DNA of 64,000 nucleotides from assembly GCF_016924645.1 (NCBI RefSeq), contig NZ_JAFFJV010000011.1, forward strand, positions 62,001 through 126,000, given 5' to 3'. The first letter of the stretch is position 1; each line of letters begins with the position of its first letter. The DNA is from Rufibacter psychrotolerans (GTDB taxonomy: Bacteria > Bacteroidota > Bacteroidia > Cytophagales > Hymenobacteraceae). Of this stretch, positions 50,246 to 58,006 are shown one piece after another. The notes beneath the pieces are model-generated. The model was not told the origin of the DNA. It ran no database searches and worked only from the letters and a program-made list of their open reading frames with translations. Position numbers and translations under genes: made by a program.

Positions 50246-52081
50246 TTAAGCCCCCAGGCGTTCCTGAATGCGGGTGATGATTTCCTTGGTATCGCAGCCC
50301 TTGAACAGGAACTCGTCAAAGCCGTGGGCCTGCAGTTCTTCTTTCAGTTGCATGGGGTCATCGGCCAGAATCAGGGCTGGACCTTGACGGTGCTGGGCCC
50401 GCATGCCCTTGGCGAAGGCCTCGGCAAAGTCCTGGAACTGTTTCTCGGGGGCGGCCATCACAATCACCTGCACGTTCAGGTTTTTGACGGCCTGGAGCGC
50501 ATCGGACACCGAGTGGAACTTGAGCACCTGGGTAGTAAAGCCCGAGCAGGTGAAGAACTCCCGCGCGAAGGAGGCGTGGATGTGCTCCTGCAGAGCATTG
50601 CCCATGTGCACCACCACCGCGTGCGGACGGCTCTTTTTCTTCCGGAAGTGCAGCTCGGTGGCCAGGCGCAGCACCTCGTAGGAGTATGCCCCGCGGGTAT
50701 TGTCAAAGTGCCGGCTCTGGATGAGCTGCTCGGGGTCAAAGTCCAGCTTCTCCTGCGGGTTGGGGTATTTGTTGGTGCCCACCAGCACCTCTTTGCCGCT
50801 GGCGATGTCCTTGAACTTCTGGTTGCTGGTTTCCTTGAGGAGGTCTTGCAGGTACCCCGCGTTGGAGGCCGGAATAAACCCGCCGCGGGCCTCAATGTCC
50901 TGGAACAGGGCCCAGGCTTTCACCGCCAGCTGCCGGGTAAGGTACTCCAGGTAATAGGAGCCGGCGGCCGGGTCAATGGCCTGGTCCAGGTAAGCCTCCT
51001 CCTTCAGGATGATGGGGATGTTGCGGGCGATGCGCTCGCTGAATTCGTTGCTCTCCCTAAAGGTGTTGTCAAATGGCTCCACCTCCACCGAGTTCACGCC
51101 GCCAATGATGGCACTCATCATCTCGGTGGTGTGGCGCAGCAGGTTGGTGTGCGGGTCTAAGGTAGTCTGGTGCCAGCGCGAGGTGGAGGCGTGGATGCGC
51201 AGAGCGCCCGCCACTTCCCCCGGTACCCCAAAGGCTTCCACCACCTTGGCCCAGAGCAGCCGCGCCGCCCTGAACTTGGCAATCTCAAAGAAGTAGTTGG
51301 TGCCCGCCGTCAGGTGGAACTGCATGTTCCGGAAAATGGCCTCGGGCGCCAGGCCGGCGCCGGTAAGGCTATTGGTGTAGCAGACCGCAATGGCCAGCGT
51401 GATGGCCAGCTCCTGCACCAGCGTGGCCCCTTTGTTGCTGAAGTGCGACCCGTTGATGGTAAGCGCGTAGAAGTTAGGGGCCTCCAGGGTCTGCTCCAGC
51501 AGGTGCATGGCGTGGTCCAGGTCCAGTTGCTTGTAGCTTTCGGAGGCCAGGATAGGGGAGCACTTCAGGAAACCGGTGAGAGCCCCCACGGGCACTTTCT
51601 TGCGGTACAGCCCGGTGGTGAGGTGGTGCAGAAAGTTGGCGGCTTCAGTAGACACGGTGTAGGCCACCGGCACTTTGGTGAGGTCAAGGTGCTGGATGAG
51701 GTAGTCGGCGTCAAACTCATGCCCGTTTTCCATGATAAAGTGAATGCCGTCTGCCCCACGGGCAAGCGCCTGCGCAGCTTTGTCCACGGCCTCGTGGCCC
51801 TTGCCCCAGGTATGGATCGGCTGCAGGTTCAGCCAGCTGTTGCGGTCGGTTTTGGCGGTGCGCAAGTAGGGGAACTGACCCGGAATGGTATCAAAGGCCC
51901 TGCTCTGCGGCGACTGGCTTTGGGTATAAAAAGGGGCCACCGAAATCTCTTCGTAGCTCTGCCAGTGCAGATCAGCCAGATCGGCGCCTTTGAGGTCTTG
52001 CTTTATCTTGGCAAGCCATTGCTCAGCCGTTACCGGCCCAAACTCGGGGAACAATGCCTCGGCGGAGGTGATGTCAGTCAT
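50246..52081 (-). CDS. mutA: Methylmalonyl-CoA mutase, small subunit
   Basis: The 611-residue homologue of the large subunit has the TIM-barrel region ('GSHFSNKGATLVQELAITLAIAVCYTNSL', 'FFEIAKFRAARLLWAKVVEAFG', 'DPAAGSYYLEYLTRQLAVKAW') and a C-terminal Rossmann-like domain that lacks the DxHxxG cobalamin ligand, as expected for the non-catalytic partner. ATG 52081 (MTDITSAEAL) is chosen; a longer frame to 52144 has no support. A near -7 box TATCTTTA precedes it. It is first in the mutA-mutB run. Confidence 0.95.
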   Translation of the reverse strand: MTDITSAEALFPEFGPVTAEQWLAKIKQDLKGADLADLHWQSYEEISVAPFYTQSQSPQSRAFDTIPGQFPYLRTAKTDRNSWLNLQPIHTWGKGHEAVDKAAQALARGADGIHFIMENGHEFDADYLIQHLDLTKVPVAYTVSTEAANFLHHLTTGLYRKKVPVGALTGFLKCSPILASESYKQLDLDHAMHLLEQTLEAPNFYALTINGSHFSNKGATLVQELAITLAIAVCYTNSLTGAGLAPEAIFRNMQFHLTAGTNYFFEIAKFRAARLLWAKVVEAFGVPGEVAGALRIHASTSRWHQTTLDPHTNLLRHTTEMMSAIIGGVNSVEVEPFDNTFRESNEFSERIARNIPIILKEEAYLDQAIDPAAGSYYLEYLTRQLAVKAWALFQDIEARGGFIPASNAGYLQDLLKETSNQKFKDIASGKEVLVGTNKYPNPQEKLDFDPEQLIQSRHFDNTRGAYSYEVLRLATELHFRKKKSRPHAVVVHMGNALQEHIHASFAREFFTCSGFTTQVLKFHSVSDALQAVKNLNVQVIVMAAPEKQFQDFAEAFAKGMRAQHRQGPALILADDPMQLKEELQAHGFDEFLFKGCDTKEIITRIQERLGA

Positions 52082-52451
52082 ACAATCGCGAACGGATGTT
52101 TGGGTAAAGATACTCTTTTGCGGAAACTGTTCTACGGCCCCCACCGGATTTACGCCATCTGTTTCAGGCCTGTTTTCAGGAAAACAGAAAGAAAAGAGGG
52201 TAGGGGCAAAACATGAACCAGCAGCTAGGAAAGAAGCCTGCTACCGCGGTGTTCCAACTGCTACTCTGTTGCGACAAGGCAGTTACAAACTGCCGCTAAT
52301 GGTAGGTCCACCTCACAGACTTGAACCATGAGGAATGTAAACCCACCCCTGCCCCTCCCAGGAGGGGAGTACGCCTTGCTGACAAGCATTACAGTTCTCC
52401 CAGCAACGCTATTGCTTCTGCCTCTTTTTCCCCTATTCCAGTCTTTCGGCT

Positions 52452-52555
52452 GAGCGCCTAGCGCTCGACCCGGTGCCGCGCATGCGGCAGGCCTGAGGGC
52501 CAGGCGAGAGAGCACAGCGCGAAGGCGGAAGACGGGGCCCCGCGGCCGTGAGCGC
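52452..52555. repeat. GC-rich chain of hairpins
   Basis: Successive perfect hairpins GAGCGC-CTA-GCGCTC (52452-52466) and TGCCGC-GCAT-GCGGCA (52474-52489), then GCCT...AGGC and GGGGCCCC, at well over 70 percent GC. Could be a mobile unit or structured RNA. Confidence 0.55.
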
Positions 52556-52583
52556 ACCAAGCTACCTATGCAACAACACAGCT

Positions 52584-52676
52584 CATAAGTCCATAGACAA
52601 GCGGCAGAAACGCCAGCAAAAGCAAACAAATTCATTAGTCCACACACAAGCGGCACTTCACCAGCGAAAGCAAATT
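52584..52676. repeat. Two-copy 49-bp tandem repeat
   Basis: CATAAGTCCATAGACAAGCG (52584) and CATTAGTCCACACACAAGCG (52633) open two related units, both continuing through GCCAGC/ACCAGC and AAAGCAAA. Confidence 0.65.
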
Positions 52677-52805
52677 TCACCATCTGCAAACAACCAAAGA
52701 AATCAGTCCATAACCTGCCCTCCACCCGTTTCCCTTACCATTCCAGCAAAACAGGCCAAAAACAGGAACCATAACCTCCTGGGCATTTCTGCGTCTCTAT
52801 GCACC

Positions 52806-53555
52806 ATGAACATTCCCCAAGACCAACTGTACATCGGGACCTCGGGTTGGAGCTACGCCTGGCGCGGCCTCTTCTACCCGGAAGACCTGAAATCGGCGGA
52901 CATGCTGCCCTTCTACGCGCAACACTTCAACTGCACCGAGGTGAACAGCAGTTTCTACCATTTCACCATGGAGAAAACCATCCTGAAGTGGCTGGAGCAA
53001 ACGCCTGCCCATTTCAAATTCGCGCCCAAGCTGCACCGCAGCATTACCCACGAGAACCGGTTACAGAACATTGAAGACCCGTTACGCAAGTGGATGGATC
53101 GGTTCCTGCTCATGGGCGACCGATTAGGGCCGGTGCTGGTACAGTTGCCGGGCTCGTTCCACTTCAACGAGCTCATCGCAAAGCACTTTTTCACGCTGCT
53201 CCGGAAGTTGTACCCAGAAACGGTCTTTGCGCTGGAAGTACGGCATGCCTCCTGGCACACGGAGGAGGTGCTGGAACTGTTGGAGGAATTCGCTATCTCG
53301 CTGGTGGTGATCAGTGCCGGAAAGAAGTGGCCGGGCCTGGCCGCCGCTACCACCAACACGGTATACCTGCGCCTGCACGGCCACGAGCAGCTGTACCGCG
53401 GTGCCTACCCCGAGGAGGAACTGGAGCGGTTCGCCTACATGGCGCAGGACTGGCTGCAGGACGATAAAACGGTCTGGTGTTTCTTCAACAACACCATCGG
53501 GGGCAATGCTACGGCAGACGCTCAAAAACTGCGGCAGCTGCTGCTGAATTTATGA
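52806..53555 (+). CDS. DUF72 domain-containing protein
   Basis: The 249-residue TIM-barrel-like protein has 'YIGTSGWSYAWRGLFYPEDLKSADMLPFYAQHFNCTEVNSSFYHF', 'FKFAPKLHRSITHENRL', 'GPVLVQLPGSFHFNELI', 'FALEVRHASWHTEEVLELL' and 'VYLRLHGHEQLYRGAYPEEEL...WCFFNNTIGGNA'. DUF72 proteins are widespread and uncharacterised. ATG 52806 opens the domain; the longer open frame upstream is repeat DNA. Confidence 0.92.
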   Translation: MNIPQDQLYIGTSGWSYAWRGLFYPEDLKSADMLPFYAQHFNCTEVNSSFYHFTMEKTILKWLEQTPAHFKFAPKLHRSITHENRLQNIEDPLRKWMDRFLLMGDRLGPVLVQLPGSFHFNELIAKHFFTLLRKLYPETVFALEVRHASWHTEEVLELLEEFAISLVVISAGKKWPGLAAATTNTVYLRLHGHEQLYRGAYPEEELERFAYMAQDWLQDDKTVWCFFNNTIGGNATADAQKLRQLLLNL

Positions 53556-53933
53556 TGGGGTAGGTCCTAGAACACTTGCATTTGATGAGATACCTGCTCC
53601 TGGCAGCTGGCACAGACACTCGCAGGACCTTCGGACACTGCGAGGTCTTTTGAGCAAGCGCTTCCTGTGAGCACACTGTACATTCTGACGCGAGGCTCCG
53701 GTCTCGTGACGGGGGAGGAAGCGAACGCTCCAGCTTGCCGGGAACCAAGAGCATTTTTACGCGCTGCTGAAAATATTGAAGACCAACAATCCTAATTTCG
53801 CTGCGGGGCAGCGAGGGTAGTCAGAGACTACCCGGCATCCCAAGGCACGAGTCAGAGACTCGCGCCAGTGTTTTGGAAGTCAAATTCGGAGCTAGCAACC
53901 AGCAACCAACAACTAAAAACTAATAACCATCAA
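53556..53933. other. Repeat-rich non-coding stretch between DUF72 and ctlX
   Basis: Includes an imperfect inverted repeat around CTCGCAGGACCTTCGGACACTGCGAG (about 53607-53645), a diverged REP unit (53686-53868) and a heptamer array (53894-53935). No gene is seen. Confidence 0.65.
53686..53868. repeat. Second REP/BIME unit, diverged
   Basis: Shares with the unit at 45160 the pieces GCTGCGGGGCAGC, GAGGGTAGTCAGAGACTACCC and CCCAAGGCACGAGTC..GACTCGCGCCAG, plus GCGAGGCTCCGGTCTCGTG at its left end. Probable non-autonomous target of the RAYT at 45433. Confidence 0.75.
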
Positions 53934-53935
53934 CT
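53894..53935. repeat. Heptamer-period degenerate array H
   Basis: Six 7-base words: agcaacc, agcaacc, aacaact, aaaaact, aataacc, atcaact. The last reaches into the stop codon of ctlX. Confidence 0.85.
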
Positions 53936-54887
53936 ACCTGTACACCTCGGCTAGCATGCAGCGGGCGCTTCCACCGCCGTGGGCCTCTATGGTGCGTAAG
54001 TCAGAGCGTACCATTTTGGTGAGGGTGTTGAGGAGTTCAAACTGGTCTTTGCGCAGGGCCTTGTAGGCTTTCTCAGACATGACCAACACGGGTTCGCCGG
54101 CTTTGTTGCGCACTTGTATCATGTTGCCGGCCATCTTTTTTACCTGGGCCAGGCTGAGGTCAATGATTTCTTTGCCGGTGTCTACCAGGGCCTCCAGCAA
54201 CAGGCCTTGCTCTTCCTCGTCTGGTATGGCCTCCAGGCACACCAGGGCAAAATCGGCACCCAGGGTCATGATCACGTTGGTGTGGTAAATGGGCAGGCCG
54301 CTGTCATCTACGGCGTGAAACACCACCGGCCTGTAGCCCAGTCTATCGCAGAAGGCCTGGAGCGGCTCTGGGTGGGTGCGCTCAGAGAGGCAGGCGTAGG
54401 CAATCTTGTGCTGGCGGTCCAGCACCAGACTGCCGGTGCCCTCCAGGAACTTGCCTTCGTTCTCAAAGTAGGTGAGGTCTATGACCTCGGTGAGTGGCAG
54501 CTCATGTTCCTGCTCCAATTGGGTCAACAGTTCGGGGCGGCGCTCCAGGCGGCGGGTAGGCGACAGCATGGGGTAGAGCACTACCTTGCCACCGGGGTGA
54601 AAGGAGATCCAGTTGTTGGGGAAAACGGCATCGGGGGTGGCAGGCTCCTCCACATCGTCCAGTACAATGGCGTCAATGCGGGCGGCCCATAACTTGAGCA
54701 GGAACTGGTTAAACTCATCCAACGCTTTTTGCTGCACCTTTGCTTCTGTGCCCGTCGGCACTTCCTGTTGAAAGGAGTTGGTGGCGGCGGTTTCTGGGTT
54801 GGCCCCAAAGCGGGCGGGCCGCACCAGCAAGACCTGGGTAGCGAGCGGAACGTTTGGGTGCGCGGGGAGTTTGTTTTCGGGTTGCAT
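53934..54887 (-). CDS. ctlX: Citrulline utilisation hydrolase-type protein (CtlX, amidinotransferase superfamily)
   Basis: The 317-residue protein of the arginine deiminase/amidinotransferase superfamily has 'QVLLVRPARFGANPETAATNSFQQ', 'TPDAVFPNNWISFHPGGKVVLYPMLSPTRRLERR', 'FLEGTGSLVLDRQHKIAYACLSERT', 'PIYHTNVIMTLG' and C-terminal catalytic 'EAHGGGSARCMLAEV' (Cys about 310). CtlX is named for citrulline use; the substrate here is unproved. ATG 54887 (MQPENK) is chosen, as the 87 residues upstream have no family similarity. Confidence 0.9.
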   Translation of the reverse strand: MQPENKLPAHPNVPLATQVLLVRPARFGANPETAATNSFQQEVPTGTEAKVQQKALDEFNQFLLKLWAARIDAIVLDDVEEPATPDAVFPNNWISFHPGGKVVLYPMLSPTRRLERRPELLTQLEQEHELPLTEVIDLTYFENEGKFLEGTGSLVLDRQHKIAYACLSERTHPEPLQAFCDRLGYRPVVFHAVDDSGLPIYHTNVIMTLGADFALVCLEAIPDEEEQGLLLEALVDTGKEIIDLSLAQVKKMAGNMIQVRNKAGEPVLVMSEKAYKALRKDQFELLNTLTKMVRSDLRTIEAHGGGSARCMLAEVYR

Positions 54888-54980
54888 GGGCCTGCCGTGT
54901 GGGTTGAACGGTGCAAGATACGGCAAAACCACCATAGTGAGAAGTGGGTGGGGCCTGGGGCAGCTAGCCAGGGGAAGGAC

Positions 54981-55056
54981 GCCCGTTTTCAGGCCAGTTT
55001 CCTGAAAACGGGCCCCAAACAAAATCCCCGCTCTTTCTGGTAAGAAGGAGCGGGGA
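54981..55056 (-). terminator. Double hairpin, terminator of the small conserved gene
   Basis: Stem TCCCCGCTC / GAGCGGGGA (55025-55056) is followed on the minus strand by ATTTTGTTT. Next to it is a palindrome GCCCGTTTTCAGG / CCTGAAAACGGGC (54981-55013), a relative of the nested palindrome family. Confidence 0.7.
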
Positions 55057-55102
55057 GAAGTAGTTGCCGTACGGTTGGCTATTTTCTTGCGGAGGGCAGA
55101 GG

Positions 55103-55327
55103 CTAAGCGGTGGCCGTGGCCCGGTTGCGCCAGAAGTACCGGAAACACCGGCCCATAATGCCTCTGAATCTTTTAGGGAAGGTGGCCCGGCACCAGCGCT
55201 TCAGCTCCCTGATCTCGTGCAGGAGCAGCAGGCGCAGGCATTTCCGGAATTCTTTTTCAAACAACACTACATCAAAACTAACTTTAAGAAGAATGAATTT
55301 ACTGTACTGTAAATAGGAAGTGGTCAT
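55103..55327 (-). CDS. Conserved small protein of Bacteroidota, unknown function
   Basis: 74 residues: 'SYLQYSKFILLKVSFDVVLFEKEFRKCLRLLLLHEIRELKRWCRATFPKR'. I recognise the pattern SYLxYSKxIL.KVSFDxxLFEKExxK....L...E...L..WC of short, uncharacterised Bacteroidota proteins. Helical, basic, no membrane segment. ATG 55327 starts the conserved part. Confidence 0.7.
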   Translation of the reverse strand: MTTSYLQYSKFILLKVSFDVVLFEKEFRKCLRLLLLHEIRELKRWCRATFPKRFRGIMGRCFRYFWRNRATATA

Positions 55328-55942
55328 GGTAGTGATGGTTTTAGGTAAGTTGTTAGAACAAAACGCGGTGTGCAAAAAGGCTCTCCTTGAAAGAAGAAGA
55401 GGTAATCCTACTAAAAACGGCCCTGTCTTCTCCCGGCAAAGCAAGTAGTTCGCCGGAGGTGCAGGTACAGCAAGGGGAGCACGGTACGGGTAGAAGGCAG
55501 GACAGTTCCGCTGGCTGCCCTTGCCGTAACCTGCGGCGAAAAGAGAGGGAACAACAGGTCCGGCACGCAGGGGCGAGCCGTTTCCAGCGCCTCCTGCTTG
55601 CAGTTGTTCCGCCCCAGCCTACAGGCGCAGCTTGGGGAAGCTGAAGCCAAGGTAAACGCCGCCCAATGGTTGCCTGCCACAAGCTTGACAGAGAAAAAGA
55701 ACCAAGTGGTTTAGAGCAGAGGCGCGTTTACGCATGTGCACCAACTTCAACTGGCTGTGGAGCTGAAGCAAAACAAGTTTACTTAAAAACTTATTAAATG
55801 TCAAGCGGTTACCAGAGGGTGCTGGGCACGTGGGCCCGCAGTTTTATGATATTTCCGGTGCCAAACGCGGCAGGCGTCCGTTAAAGCAAGGTTGGTTTTT
55901 TCAGGCCACCCCTCGTATCTTTGATAAAATCAGTATTTACCC
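55328..55942. other. Non-coding stretch
   Basis: I see no convincing gene. Open frames of 85-110 residues overlap on both strands without recognisable features. The right end holds the promoter for the downstream 5'-nucleotidase domain gene. Confidence 0.5.
55916..55923 (+). promoter_or_regulatory. -7 promoter box of the 5'-nucleotidase domain gene
   Basis: TATCTTTG exactly matches TAnnTTTG, with GTTG about 21 bases upstream (55891-55894). The leader is about 13 bases. Confidence 0.55.
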
Positions 55943-56713
55943 ATGTCTTTATTTTCTTGCCTCCGTACCCGCAGCGCTGCCCTGGGCCTTGCCTTTGCCC
56001 TTGCGCTGGTGGGGTGCCAGAAAGAACTAGTTCCTTCCGCCAGCCTTCAGGCCACCACCGATATCCCGGTGAACACCCAGATCAGCCCAGACCCGGCTGC
56101 CGAGAGCACCATCACGCCCTACCGCTCCCGGGTGGACCAGACCATGAACCAGGTAATAGGGCAGGCGCCCGTAGCCCTGGAGAAGGGTGGGCCGGAGTCT
56201 ACCCTGGGCAATTTCGTGGCCGATCTGAGCCGCACCCAGACCATGGCCGTGTACGGCAAGCCCATTGACATGGGCGGCATGACCGACGGGGGGCTGCGCA
56301 ACCCCATTGACCAAGGACCGGTGACCGTGGGCGACGTGTTTGAGCTCATGCCCTTTGAAAACGAGATGCTGGTGCTCACGCTCTCGGGTGAGACGGTGAA
56401 GGAGATGTTTGACTTTGCCGCCCGCACCAAGATTCTGACCGTGGCCAACTCCACCTACACCATTCGGGACAATAAGGCCGAGGCCATCACCATAGGCGGT
56501 CAGCCTTTGGACCCAACCAAAACCTACACGCTGGCCATCTCAGACTACCTGGCCAACGGTGGCGACAACATGGGTTTCCTGAAAAAGGCCCTGAAAGTGG
56601 AGCAGACCGGCCTGCTGGCCCGCGACGCCATCCTAAACGAGATCAAGCAACTGACCGCCCAGGGCAAACCCGTTACTGCCCAGAAAGACGGCCGGGTGAA
56701 AGTGATAAATTAG
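55943..56713 (+). CDS. 5'-nucleotidase C-terminal domain lipoprotein
   Basis: The 256-residue protein has a signal and lipobox 'LGLAFALALVGCQKE' (Cys26), then the 5'-nucleotidase C-terminal domain: 'TLGNFVADLSRTQT', 'DMGGMTDGGLRNPIDQGPVTVGDVFELMPFENEMLVLTLSGETVKEMFDFAA' and 'YTLAISDYLANGGDNMGFLKK'. This domain binds the nucleotide base in full-length enzymes; alone it lacks the metal site. The metal-binding half is encoded next (56981). Confidence 0.9.
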   Translation: MSLFSCLRTRSAALGLAFALALVGCQKELVPSASLQATTDIPVNTQISPDPAAESTITPYRSRVDQTMNQVIGQAPVALEKGGPESTLGNFVADLSRTQTMAVYGKPIDMGGMTDGGLRNPIDQGPVTVGDVFELMPFENEMLVLTLSGETVKEMFDFAARTKILTVANSTYTIRDNKAEAITIGGQPLDPTKTYTLAISDYLANGGDNMGFLKKALKVEQTGLLARDAILNEIKQLTAQGKPVTAQKDGRVKVIN

Positions 56714-56751
56714 ATTTGGAGATTAGGGAATTTGGAGATTTGCAGATGAGA
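56712..56751. repeat. Octamer-period degenerate array I
   Basis: Five 8-base words: agatttgg, agattagg, gaatttgg, agatttgc, agatgaga. Begins inside the stop codon of the preceding gene and is inverted relative to array J. Confidence 0.85.
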
Positions 56752-56780
56752 AAATTCGAAAACGGTTTTCAAGCGAATGC

Positions 56781-56822
56781 TGCTGTTTTGGGCCTGTTTT
56801 TACCAAAACAAGGCTCAAACAG
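56781..56822. repeat. Nested palindromic repeat, copy 13
   Basis: Outer CTGTTTTGGGCC / GGCTCAAACAG and inner GTTTTT/AAAAC. It lies between the inverted octamer arrays I and J. Confidence 0.75.
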
Positions 56823-56875
56823 GAAATTTCACCGGCACCTACTCAGACACCAGCGGACACTTGCGCCGGTGTAGA

Positions 56876-56979
56876 TTTCCAAATCTCTTCATTTTCAAAT
56901 TTCCCCATTTCCTCCTCTCCAAATCTGCACACTTCCAAATCTTCAAATCTCCTCATCCCCAAATCTCCAAATCTAAAAA
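56876..56979. repeat. Octamer-period degenerate array J
   Basis: Thirteen 8-base words of the type TCTCCAAA/TCTTCAAA (reverse complement of array I) fill the 104 bases before ATG 56981, leaving one base. Confidence 0.9.
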
Positions 56980-56980
56980 C

Positions 56981-57916
56981 ATGAACCGCAGGGATTTCAT
57001 CAAAAATACAGTAGCCGGCACGGCGGGCTTGGCGGTGTTGGGTTTTCCCAGCCTTGGAGCGGCTGCGGCGGCACCTATTAAATTAACCATTCTGCACACC
57101 AATGACATGCACTCCCGCATTGACCCGTTCCCCAACGACGGACGCAAGAACGGCGGCATGGGCGGCATGGCCCGTAGAGCCACGCTGGTGAAGCAGATCA
57201 GGGCGCAGGAACCCAACGTGCTCCTGCTAGACGCCGGCGATATCTGGCAAGGAACGCCCTATTTCAACTTCTTCGGGGGAGAGGTGGAGTACAAGCTCAT
57301 GACCCAGATGGGCTATGACGCGGCCACCCTGGGCAACCATGACTTTGACAACGGCCTGGAGGGGCTGCAGAAACAGCTGCCGCACGCCGGTTTCCCGTTC
57401 CTCATTGCCAACTATGACTTTTCAGCCTCTATTCTGCAGGGCCGCTTCAACCCTTACAAAGTGTTTGTGAAGGAAGGGGTGCGCGTGGGGGTGTTCGGGC
57501 TGGGCATTCAGCTGGCCGGCCTGGTGGCCGAGAACAACTACAGGGGCGTGAAGTACCTTGACCCGGTGGCCTCGGCCCAACAGATGGTAAAGACCCTGCG
57601 CGCGCAGGAGAACGTAGACCTGGTGGTCTGCCTTTCGCACCTGGGCTACACCTACGAGACCGACAAGATCAGCGACCGCAAACTGGCCCAGCAGGTGAGC
57701 GGCATTGACCTCATCATTGGCGGGCACACGCACACCTTCCTGGATGAGCCCGAGCAGATTACGCACGCAGACGGCCACGTGACGCTGGTGAACCAGGTGG
57801 GCTGGTCGGGCATTAACCTGGGTCGCATAGATTTTACCTTCCATAGAAAAACCAAGGCAAAAACGGCCACAACGGCCTCTGTGCTGCCTTTGAATGACCG
57901 TGTTATTATTTCGTAA
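56981..57916 (+). CDS. Metallophosphoesterase half of a split 5'-nucleotidase, Tat-exported
   Basis: The 311-residue protein has a twin-arginine signal 'MNRRDFIKNTVAGTAGLAVLGF', then the 5'-nucleotidase N-terminal metallophosphoesterase: 'LTILHTNDMHSRIDPF' (DxH), 'LLLDAGDIWQGTPYFNFF' (GDxxQG), 'DAATLGNHDFDNGLEGL' (GNHD) and 'DLIIGGHTHTFLDEPEQI' (GHTH). It ends before a C-terminal domain, which is the product of the upstream gene. Together they probably hydrolyse nucleotides in the periplasm. Confidence 0.92.
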   Translation: MNRRDFIKNTVAGTAGLAVLGFPSLGAAAAAPIKLTILHTNDMHSRIDPFPNDGRKNGGMGGMARRATLVKQIRAQEPNVLLLDAGDIWQGTPYFNFFGGEVEYKLMTQMGYDAATLGNHDFDNGLEGLQKQLPHAGFPFLIANYDFSASILQGRFNPYKVFVKEGVRVGVFGLGIQLAGLVAENNYRGVKYLDPVASAQQMVKTLRAQENVDLVVCLSHLGYTYETDKISDRKLAQQVSGIDLIIGGHTHTFLDEPEQITHADGHVTLVNQVGWSGINLGRIDFTFHRKTKAKTATTASVLPLNDRVIIS

Positions 57917-57947
57917 TCTTCAAGTTTTTTTCTATGGAGTTTTTTTT

Positions 57948-57955
57948 CATTTTTG
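57948..57955 (+). promoter_or_regulatory. Possible -7 promoter box of dnaA
   Basis: CATTTTTG differs from TAnnTTTG at one of six fixed positions (T1). It covers the TTG (57953) that could otherwise start the frame, so that TTG is an unlikely start. Confidence 0.35.
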
Positions 57956-58006
57956 TACCCCCCTGAAAAATTCTACACTCAAAAAAACGCGGGATTGGAA
58001 GAAGCG

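Larger units (their letters stand above)
52082..52805. other. Composite repeat-rich non-coding stretch
   Basis: Contains a partial palindromic repeat (52165-52200), a GGCAGTT-ACA-AACTGCC hairpin (52279-52295), a CCCCTCCCAGGAGGGG hairpin (about 52349-52367), a GC-rich chain of hairpins (52452-52555) and a 49-bp tandem repeat (52584-52676). Open frames here have no family similarity. Confidence 0.7.

Noticed and set aside
52261..52725. A 154-codon open frame on the minus strand
   Set aside because: It runs through hairpins and tandem repeats of the composite element and has no domain; the 'KFAFAGEVPLVCGL' segments come from the 49-bp tandem repeat.
55387..55644. An 85-codon open frame in the gap before the 5'-nucleotidase genes
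   Set aside because: An overlapping frame of similar length exists on the other strand; neither shows a signal peptide, domain or ribosome-binding site.
56876..56979. CRISPR array
   Set aside because: The units are 8 bases, degenerate and without spacers, and no cas genes are present.
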